Under the pieces are notes generated by a model. That model was given only the letters and a program-made list of their open reading frames with translations, was not told where the DNA came from and did not search any database. Below are positions 57,928 through 64,000 of a DNA stretch of 64,000 nucleotides, piece after piece. A program made the position numbers and the translations under genes. The stretch covers positions 1 through 64,000 of the forward strand of contig JBLNCP010000059.1 of NCBI GenBank assembly GCA_050260775.1, in the 5' to 3' direction. Each line of letters opens with the position of its first letter. Position 1 is the first letter of the stretch. The DNA comes from CALABS01 sp050260775. Lineage in GTDB: Bacteria > Pseudomonadota > Alphaproteobacteria > Rhodospirillales > Magnetospirillaceae.

Positions 57928-59018
57928 TGTCGGCGCAATGCCAGGTGGCCGCCAAGGCGGCGGTCAGGACCCCCATGGGCCTGTTCGAGCGCTACCTCAC
58001 CCTGTGGGTCGGGCTGTGCATCGTCGCCGGTGTGGTGCTCGGCCATCTGTTGCCGGCGCCGTTCCAGGCGATCGGACGGTGGGAGGTCGCGCAGGTCAAC
58101 CTGCCGGTGGCGGCGCTGGTCTGGCTGATGATCATTCCCATGCTGCTCAAGATCGATTTCGGCGCCCTGCATCAGGTCCGGCAGCACTGGAAGGGCATCG
58201 CCGTCACCCTGTTCATCAATTGGGCGGTCAAGCCGTTCTCGATGGCCCTGCTGGGGTGGGTGTTCGTCGCCACCCTGTTTCGCCCCTGGCTGCCGGCCGA
58301 CCAGATCGACGGCTACATCGCCGGGCTGATCCTGCTGGCGGCGGCCCCCTGCACGGCCATGGTGTTCGTGTGGTCGAACCTTTCCGACGGCGAACCCCAC
58401 TTCACCCTGTCGCAGGTGGCGCTCAACGACGTGATCATGGTGTTCGCCTTCGCCCCCATCGTCGGCCTGCTGCTGGGGCTCTCCTCCATCACGGTGCCAT
58501 GGCAGACGCTGTTCTTGTCGGTGGTGCTCTACATCGTGGTGCCGGTGGTGGCGGCGCAGGCATGGCGCCGCGCCTTGCTGGCCCGGGGGGAGGCCGCCCT
58601 GGCGGCCACGCTCGCCAGGCTGGGGCCGCTGTCGCTGGCGGCGCTGCTCGCCACCCTGGTGCTGCTGTTCGGCTTCCAGGGCGAGCAGATCATCGCCCAG
58701 CCGCTGGTCATCCTGATGCTGGCGGTGCCGATCACCATCCAGGTGTACTTCAACAGCGGGCTCGCCTACCTGCTCAATCGCCGCCTCGGCGTCGCCCATT
58801 GCGTCGCCGGTCCGTCGGCGCTGATCGGCGCCAGCAACTTCTTCGAGTTGGCCGTCGCCGCCGCCATCAGCCTGTTCGGCTTCCGCTCCGGTGCCGCGCT
58901 TGCCACCGTGGTCGGCGTCCTCATCGAGGTTCCGGTCATGCTGTCGGTGGTGCGCATCGTCAACGCCTCGAAGGGCTGGTACGAGGGCGGGGCCGGGGTG
59001 CGGGAAGGGGGGCGATGA
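57927..59018 (+). CDS. acr3: Arsenite efflux transporter Acr3
   Basis: 363 aa, ten-helix inner-membrane antiporter of the BART superfamily that exports As(III). LVWLMIIPMLLKIDF near residue 65, AAAPCTAMVFVWSNL near 140 (with the essential cysteine), VALNDVIMVFAF near 165, and SALIGASNFFELAVAAAISLFG near 290 are Acr3 signatures. The ATG overlaps the arsC stop (TGATG). Confidence 0.95.
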   Translation: MSAQCQVAAKAAVRTPMGLFERYLTLWVGLCIVAGVVLGHLLPAPFQAIGRWEVAQVNLPVAALVWLMIIPMLLKIDFGALHQVRQHWKGIAVTLFINWAVKPFSMALLGWVFVATLFRPWLPADQIDGYIAGLILLAAAPCTAMVFVWSNLSDGEPHFTLSQVALNDVIMVFAFAPIVGLLLGLSSITVPWQTLFLSVVLYIVVPVVAAQAWRRALLARGEAALAATLARLGPLSLAALLATLVLLFGFQGEQIIAQPLVILMLAVPITIQVYFNSGLAYLLNRRLGVAHCVAGPSALIGASNFFELAVAAAISLFGFRSGAALATVVGVLIEVPVMLSVVRIVNASKGWYEGGAGVREGGR

Positions 59019-59542
59019 CCGGCTGCTGCCCGCCGCGCGCCGCGTATCAGGCTCCGGCCGGTACACGGCGCACCATGGTCGTCGAGGTGCTCGCCATCGA
59101 CCGCACCACCTGCACCCGCTGCGTCGGCACCGACGAGGCGGTCGATCGCGCCATTGCCCAGGCCGCCCCGGCGCTCGCGGCCATGGGCATCGCGGTGGAG
59201 GTGCGGCACCTGCTGGTCGACAGCGAGGACATGGCGGCGCGCCTGCGCCTCGTCAGTTCGCCGACCATCCGCATCGACGGGGCCGACATCCAGCCCCAGG
59301 TGAGCGAAAGCGTCTGTGCCCCCTGCAGCGACCTGACCACCGCCGGCCAGGTCGATTGCCGGGTATGGATCTGGCAGGGCGAGGAGTTCACCTCGCCTCC
59401 CGAGGGCCTGGTTGTCGAGGCGCTGATGCGGGCCGCCCTGTCTCCGGCGCCTGAGAAGGACGAGCGCCCCTTCACCCTGCCCGCGAACCTGCGCGCCTTT
59501 TTCAGCCAGAAAAAGCGGCCTGGCGCCGGCTGCTGCGGCTGA
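59015..59542 (+). CDS. DUF2703-like cysteine-rich protein of the arsenic operon
   Basis: 175 aa, last gene of the operon, overlapping acr3 by 4 nt; GGGGGG ribosome site. It has a thioredoxin-like core (about 22-130): TTCTRC near 30, SSPTIRIDGADI near 87 and VCAPCSDL near 105. Cysteine pairs also cap both ends: TGCC at residue 2-5 and GAGCCG at the C-terminus. Nine or more cysteines in a soluble protein suggest metalloid handling, possibly passing As(III) to Acr3 or aiding reduction (inference). No signal peptide. Confidence 0.72.
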   Translation: MTGCCPPRAAYQAPAGTRRTMVVEVLAIDRTTCTRCVGTDEAVDRAIAQAAPALAAMGIAVEVRHLLVDSEDMAARLRLVSSPTIRIDGADIQPQVSESVCAPCSDLTTAGQVDCRVWIWQGEEFTSPPEGLVVEALMRAALSPAPEKDERPFTLPANLRAFFSQKKRPGAGCCG

Positions 59543-59561
59543 GTGGCGGAACTAAGGAGCG

Positions 59562-60329
59562 TCAGATCAGCCGGCGGGCCACCAGCACCGCCGCAGTGAC
59601 GATCAGCATCAGCGCGAAGGCCCGGCGCAGCGCCCGGTCCGACCAGGTGTGGGCCAGCGCGACCCCCGCCTCGACGGTGGCGATGCCCCCCAGGCCGAGG
59701 GCGGCGCCCACGTGCCAGTCGAGGCGTCCGTGACTGGCGTAGGTAGACAGCGCCATGGCCGAACTCGGGGTCACCAGGGCCAGCGCCAGGCTCTGAGCCA
59801 CTTTTTGGCTCAGGCCGAAGAAGGCGGTGAGAAACGGGGTGGCCACTAGGCCGCCGCCCACCCCCAGCAGGCCCATGCTGCTGCCGCCGACGATGCCCAC
59901 CAGCGGCAGCAGGCGGGCGGGCAGCCGGGGCGGTGCCGCCGCCGGGGCCTCCTCCGGCCGGGGACGCAGCTGGCCCAGCCCCAGGACCGCCAGGAACAGC
60001 GCGAACACCATCTGCAGGGCGCCTTGGTTGAGGCCTTGGGCGACGGAGGCCGCCGCCCAGGTGGTCAGCGTCGCTACCACCGCCACTCCGAAGGCGCCCT
60101 TCAGCCCGCCCGGGTTGCGGCGCACGTAGCGCCACCACGCGACCAGCAGGTTGGGCACCATCATCACCAGGGCGGTGCCCTGGGCGGTGGCCTGGTCCAT
60201 GCCGAAGCCCAGCACCAGCACCGGGATGGCGAAGATGCCGCCGCCGATGCCGAACAGGCCGCCGAACAGGCCGAGCACCGCGCCCAGTCCCAGCGCGGGA
60301 AGCAGGCTGATGAGCAAGGGGAGGGTCAT
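59562..60329 (-). CDS. TauE/SafE-family membrane transporter
   Basis: 255 aa with about eight hydrophobic helices in two repeats, each starting with the family motif: LGLFGGLFGIGGGIFAIPVL near residue 20 and MGLLGVGGGLVATPFLTAFFG near 157. TauE/SafE proteins export or import sulfur-containing or organic anions; the substrate is unknown. It converges on the arsenic operon with 19 nt between stops. AGGG lies upstream of the ATG. The 206-nt gap to the next gene includes a GTGATC-GGAC-GATCAC palindrome near 60368 and no strong promoter. Confidence 0.85.
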   Translation of the reverse strand: MTLPLLISLLPALGLGAVLGLFGGLFGIGGGIFAIPVLVLGFGMDQATAQGTALVMMVPNLLVAWWRYVRRNPGGLKGAFGVAVVATLTTWAAASVAQGLNQGALQMVFALFLAVLGLGQLRPRPEEAPAAAPPRLPARLLPLVGIVGGSSMGLLGVGGGLVATPFLTAFFGLSQKVAQSLALALVTPSSAMALSTYASHGRLDWHVGAALGLGGIATVEAGVALAHTWSDRALRRAFALMLIVTAAVLVARRLI

Positions 60330-60535
60330 GAAAGGGTCCGCCGTTGGGTCGGCGCGGCGTGGATACGTGATCGGACGATCACCGCGCGGCGCTGCTATAG
60401 CACGTCGGCGGTGGCGTCACATGAAGCAAAAACCGATGGCCATCGGGCGACAATGGGAGTGCAGGAATGCACAGCGCGTGGGCGGGCAATCTCAGGTAAG
60501 CCTGCGGGGAGTGCTTCTGCCCGATAGGTGATCCC

Positions 60536-61327
60536 ATGCTCCGCCGCCTGTTCGCTTCCGTCATCCTGCTCGCCGGATGCCTGCTGGCGTCGCTTTCGCA
60601 GGCGGCCGACAAGGTCGGCGTCGTGCTGATGCATGGCAAGGCGGGCGACCCCAGCCACCTGCGCTCGCTGGCCGACGACCTGACCGCCGCCGGCTATCTG
60701 GTGGCGACCCCGACCATGCCGTGGTCGGCGGCGCGGCGCTACGACGGCAGCCTGGACGAAGCCCATGCCGAAATCGACGCCACGGTGGCGGAGTTGAAGA
60801 GGCAAGGGGCGCGCAAGATCGTGGTCGCCGGGCACAGCATGGGCGCCAACACGGCGATCGGCTACGCGGCGACCCATCCCGGCCTGGTGGATGCGCTCAT
60901 CGCTCTCGGCCCCGGGCAGACGGTGGAGGGCGCCGTCTTCCGCGATCGCCTGGGCGCCAGCGTCGCCCGCGCCCGCAACCTGATCGCCAAGGGCCGTGGC
61001 GACGAGCCGGCGGAGTTTGACGACCTCCACCTTGGCAAGGTCGGCACGGTGACCGCCACGGCGCGGGTCTATCTTAGCTATTTCAACCCCGACGGCCTCG
61101 CCAACATGCCGGCCACCGCGCCCCGCTTGGCGCTGCCCTTCCTGTGGACGGTGGGGAGGGCCGACCGCAACATGCTGGAGCGGGGCTCGGCCTACGCCTT
61201 CGACCGCGCCCAGCCCAACCCCTCCAGCCGCTACGTCGAGGTCGACGCCGACCACATGGGCACCCCGGATGCCTCACGGACCGTCGTCCTCGACTGGCTG
61301 GGAGCGGTGTTCGCGACGGGGAGGTAG
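60536..61327 (+). CDS. Exported alpha/beta hydrolase
   Basis: 263 aa. Signal peptide about 1-23 (cut after SQA), then an alpha/beta hydrolase fold: oxyanion region VVLMHGKAGDP near 30, nucleophile elbow VAGHSMGANTA near 100 with the serine, and a catalytic histidine in VDADHMGTPD near 242. The first cysteine in AGC may make it a lipoprotein, though the context is more like a plain signal peptide. Substrate unknown. The next gene starts 45 nt on and is also exported. Confidence 0.78.
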   Translation: MLRRLFASVILLAGCLLASLSQAADKVGVVLMHGKAGDPSHLRSLADDLTAAGYLVATPTMPWSAARRYDGSLDEAHAEIDATVAELKRQGARKIVVAGHSMGANTAIGYAATHPGLVDALIALGPGQTVEGAVFRDRLGASVARARNLIAKGRGDEPAEFDDLHLGKVGTVTATARVYLSYFNPDGLANMPATAPRLALPFLWTVGRADRNMLERGSAYAFDRAQPNPSSRYVEVDADHMGTPDASRTVVLDWLGAVFATGR

Positions 61328-61372
61328 TCGGGACGGAGTGCGCAAACCGTACCCTCATTTCAGGAGACAGCG

Positions 61373-62479
61373 ATGACCAACGACCCGCACCCCATCCCCA
61401 CTGGCGGCCCCTGCTGCTCGCGCCGAAGCTTCTTGGGCGCAGCTGCCGCCGGGGCGGCCGGCGCGGCATTGTTCAACCCCGCCACCCTGCTGGCCCGGGA
61501 CTCCATTTTGCGCATGCCCGAACCGACCACGGTGGCTCCGGGGCAGAAGATCGACATTGGCGCCTGCAAGTCGGTCAAGGTCACCTGTATTTCCGAGGTC
61601 GGCTGGTACAGCAACGACAGGCTGAACGAGGACGTCAAGGCCGGCGGCGGCTGGGGCGCCAACCAGTGGGACGTGCCGTGGAGCACCGAGAACGCCGGCG
61701 GCAGTTGCAGCCTGGTCGATGTCGAAGCCCTTGACGGCAAGCACACCCGCCTGCTGATCGATGTCGGCTGGAACCAGCGCTACATGAGGCGCCGCTTCGC
61801 CGTGACCGGCGTGGACAAGATGTTGGCCGACGGCCGCATCGACGCCCTGTTCCTCACCCACGAGCATGTCGACCACCTGTTCGCCCTGCAGACGGTCCTG
61901 GAGATCCGCCGCGACATCCCGATCTACATCCCCGCCACCTTCCGCCCGGAGGCCTACCGCTTCATGGCGGGAAGCGATTTCCCGGTCGCCGGCGCGCGCA
62001 ATGCCGTCACCCACACCGGCGAGCTGATCCGCCTGAAGCCCGGCGGGGTCAACCGGCTGGTGCCCGGCCTTGCCGCCGTCACCTTCGACCTGCCGATCAT
62101 CCTGAAGACCGAGGGGGAGCAGTCGCTCTACGCCAACGTCCAGGACAAGGGATTGGTGGTCATCACCGGCTGCGGCCACCAGGGCCTGCCCCGGATCATG
62201 GAGGTCGCGTCCAGCACCCTGACGGCCGCGGACAAGGTCCACGGCCTTTACGGCGGCCTCCATTTGGCGCCGTTCGGCCCGCTCGCCCCGGCGCAGGAGG
62301 CGGTCATCCGCGACATGCCGAAATACGGCTTCGAGCGCATTGCCTGCAACCACTGCACCGGCCTGCCCGCCGTCGAACTGATGACCCAACTGGGCTTCCC
62401 CATCGTCCGGGGCACCGGCTCGCAAGGGTCCGCGAGCGATCTTTATGTCGGCAACGGGGATTCGGTGACCTTCGGCTAA
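61373..62479 (+). CDS. Tat-exported metallo-beta-lactamase-fold hydrolase
   Basis: 368 aa. A twin-arginine signal CSRRSFLGAAAAGAAGAAL (about 15-33) sends the folded protein to the periplasm. The MBL core has THEHVDHL near 162 (HxHxDH metal site), TGCGHQG near 264 and ACNHCTGL near 323 as further metal ligands. The arrangement resembles the dihydropterin-ribofuranosyl-aminobenzene-phosphate synthase-like MBL group rather than true lactamases. Tat export suggests the metals are loaded in the cytosol. Probably in one unit with the preceding hydrolase. Confidence 0.8.
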   Translation: MTNDPHPIPTGGPCCSRRSFLGAAAAGAAGAALFNPATLLARDSILRMPEPTTVAPGQKIDIGACKSVKVTCISEVGWYSNDRLNEDVKAGGGWGANQWDVPWSTENAGGSCSLVDVEALDGKHTRLLIDVGWNQRYMRRRFAVTGVDKMLADGRIDALFLTHEHVDHLFALQTVLEIRRDIPIYIPATFRPEAYRFMAGSDFPVAGARNAVTHTGELIRLKPGGVNRLVPGLAAVTFDLPIILKTEGEQSLYANVQDKGLVVITGCGHQGLPRIMEVASSTLTAADKVHGLYGGLHLAPFGPLAPAQEAVIRDMPKYGFERIACNHCTGLPAVELMTQLGFPIVRGTGSQGSASDLYVGNGDSVTFG

Positions 62480-62524
62480 GGAAAGATTGCCCATCACCTG
62501 GGACGGGGAGTTAGTCTGCGGCAG

Positions 62525-63094
62525 TTACCGCAACAATTTCTCAATGTCAGAGCAATGCACGGGCGAAGCATCGGAGCTAAAATTAACATTTAATCTGGCA
62601 ACCCGTCGTTCTAGAAAACCGAACTGTTGGTAGGCTTCGACGTCGTATCCGCTGTCTGTCCCAGCGGAGCCCCAACTCGACACTCTACAAATCAATCCCT
62701 CTCCGATTGCTTCGACATGGGTTGGCGGGCGAGTGGCGTCGGCAACTATGAAGCCCAAGCCCATTACGCCAATGGTCCCCAAGACATATCCGAGGGCAAT
62801 CGGAGCTGACGCGATCAGAAATGTGATGCGGCGTAGTAGTTGCTGCCGTATCCGAAGGCATGAAAAAGCAAGGAAGCAATACGCAAAGTAGACAACGCAC
62901 AATGCCAAGATATTCGCCTCGGCAAAGACGAAACTTCCGCCAACCATTGTGGCAAGGGCCACAGTAGAGATGAGGCCGACGGCCCCGAGCGTGATAGTCT
63001 TCCAAGCGTCCGGGCGCAACCTGCGAGCGACTACTGAGGCGACAAGCGCAAGGATAGGCGCAGCGATGGCGCAGCCCCACGCCAAATAGAACAT
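62525..63094 (-). CDS. Low-G+C four-helix membrane protein, unknown
   Basis: About 189 aa with four hydrophobic helices (about 1-23, 32-57, 60-80, 88-120) and a soluble C-terminal part (about 125-189) with two cysteines. Not recognised. Base composition falls to about half G+C and codon use is much less biased than in any neighbour, suggesting recent arrival. The ATG at 63094 is chosen; a TTG at 63130 is the alternative. Ribosome site is weak. It lies between the MBL gene and gyrB. Confidence 0.55.
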   Translation of the reverse strand: MFYLAWGCAIAAPILALVASVVARRLRPDAWKTITLGAVGLISTVALATMVGGSFVFAEANILALCVVYFAYCFLAFSCLRIRQQLLRRITFLIASAPIALGYVLGTIGVMGLGFIVADATRPPTHVEAIGEGLICRVSSWGSAGTDSGYDVEAYQQFGFLERRVARLNVNFSSDASPVHCSDIEKLLR

Positions 63095-63205
63095 TTTCCA
63101 GGGACTCCGCCACCGAACCGAGGAGATCAACCGTACAGCGGAATTCGGAGGTCGTCACCACCCGATGCACTCGGGTTGCGAAGGGCCGGAGATCGATTGG
63201 ATAGC

Positions 63206-63236
63206 AAAAGGCCGCCCCCTCACGGAGCGGCCTTTT
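63206..63236 (-). terminator. Terminator of gyrB
   Basis: A 10-bp stem AAAAGGCCGC / GCGGCCTTTT with an 11-nt loop, 19 nt after the gyrB stop; leftward the stem ends in CCTTTT. Confidence 0.8.
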
Positions 63237-63254
63237 CAAATGAACAGACCTCCC

Positions 63255-64000
63255 TCACACGTCCAAATTCGACACCTTGAGCGCGTTGGTCTGGATGAAG
63301 TCGCGGCGGGGTTCGACGACGTCGCCCATCAGGGTGGAGAACACCTCCTCGGCGTCGTCGGCGTGGGCGACCTTGACCTGCAGCAGCGAGCGCACCTCGG
63401 GGTCCAGCGTGGTTTCCCACAGCTGCTCGGGGTTCATCTCGCCCAGGCCCTTGTAGCGCTGGATGGCGATGCCCTTCTTGCCCTGGTCCATGACGGCGGT
63501 GACCAGCGCCATCGGGCCGGAGATGGCGGTGTCCTTGTCCTTGACGGTGAGGATGGCGCCCTTGGCGTAGGTGTCGACCAGGGTGGCGGCGGCCTCCAGC
63601 AGCTTGCGCCCCTCGGCCGAGCGCACGATGGCGGCGTCGAGCGCGTGGGTCTCGGTGACGCCCCGCAGCGTGCGGCGGAAGCGCCAGCCGTCGCCTTCGA
63701 TCCATTCGGCGGACCAGCCGCGCTCCAGCTCGTTCTCGACGGCGTCGAGGCGGGCGGCGATCTCGGCGCCCTTGGCCGGGCCCTGCACCGGGTCGGTCAG
63801 CAGCGCCGGGTTGAGGGCGGCGGCGATGGCGGCCTGCTCGACCACCTTCATGGGCACGCGCCGCGTCAGCGGATTCAGCAGGTTGCGCACGCTGCGGGCC
63901 TGCTCGGTCAGGGCGCGCAGGTCGGCGCCGGCGATCTGGGCGCCCGACGCCAGCTTCAGCACCGCGTCGGTCAGGCCGCCGTCGATCAGGTATTCCTCCA
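63255..64000 (-). CDS. gyrB: DNA gyrase subunit B, C-terminal part (runs off the right edge)
   Basis: The last 248 codons or so of a type II topoisomerase B subunit. The C-terminal signature KKGIAIQRYKGLGEMNPEQLWETTLDPE and the end TLMGDVVEPRRDFIQTNALKVSNLDV are those of GyrB rather than ParE, which usually ends differently. The visible part covers the end of the Toprim/C-terminal region including the GyrB tail that contacts GyrA. The 5' part lies beyond the window. Confidence 0.93.
   Translation of the reverse strand, partial: EEYLIDGGLTDAVLKLASGAQIAGADLRALTEQARSVRNLLNPLTRRVPMKVVEQAAIAAALNPALLTDPVQGPAKGAEIAARLDAVENELERGWSAEWIEGDGWRFRRTLRGVTETHALDAAIVRSAEGRKLLEAAATLVDTYAKGAILTVKDKDTAISGPMALVTAVMDQGKKGIAIQRYKGLGEMNPEQLWETTLDPEVRSLLQVKVAHADDAEEVFSTLMGDVVEPRRDFIQTNALKVSNLDV

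Overview
The window is about 64 kb of high-G+C DNA (roughly two thirds G+C by eye) from an alphaproteobacterium. Protein resemblances (long FlgE, FlbD-type flagellar regulator, MetH/MetF type, GNAT-Nudix fusion after argJ) and the two chemoreceptors suggest a motile, polarly flagellated member of the Rhodospirillales, perhaps near Magnetospirillum or Phaeospirillum. That placement is inference from remembered family resemblance, not from a search. Nearly all of it is ordinary, densely packed chromosome; no prophage, IS element, integrase or CRISPR array was seen.

Layout. 1-3.6 kb: tRNA-Gly, a YumC-type ferredoxin-NADP reductase, a HAD hydrolase, pyrD and a DUF952 gene, all leftward. 3.7-4.3 kb: a DJ-1/PfpI protein without its usual cysteine. 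4.3-12.9 kb: a leftward methionine/folate block (ArsR-methyltransferase fusion, metF, metH) with a three-gene cassette lodged between metF and metH: a tiny exported YLDP protein, a NoeA-like methyltransferase and a membrane sulfatase-superfamily enzyme. 13.2-17.6 kb: mlaA-mlaC, a PilZ protein, tRNA-Ala, yggT-DUF167-folD and an NnrU-type membrane protein. 17.7-23.1 kb: a tandem PPK2 polyphosphate enzyme and two convergent chemoreceptors. 23.4-27.7 kb: tRNA-Leu, a CHASE histidine kinase and a DivL-like PAS pseudokinase whose phospho-acceptor histidine is alanine.

27.8-39.3 kb: a DedA-type protein, an orphan Rieske protein, PmbA/TldE, a small lipoprotein, a TetR/O-methyltransferase pair, then divergent secA and ppiC-argJ-(GNAT-Nudix) and a small membrane protein. 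39.5-55.4 kb: a flagellar block in two rightward units, fliK-flgD-flgE (closed by a strong terminator) and fliF-fliG-fliH-fliN-flbD-flhA-flhF-flhG plus a FliK-like gene. Each unit is preceded by a sigma-54-like promoter and by a shared motif CGGCAnATnTTGCC that may be the binding site of the FlbD activator encoded within the second unit.

55.5-64 kb: a J-domain/SH3 membrane protein; an arsenic operon (arsR-arsC-acr3-DUF2703) with a clear promoter and 13-bp inverted-repeat operator; a convergent TauE/SafE transporter; two exported hydrolases (alpha/beta and metallo-beta-lactamase fold); a low-G+C membrane protein that looks recently acquired; and the 3' part of gyrB running off the right edge. 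The most interesting items are the DivL-like pseudokinase, the YLDP/NoeA/sulfatase cassette splitting the methionine genes, the ArsR-methyltransferase fusion with its AT-rich operator-like element, and the shared flagellar motif.
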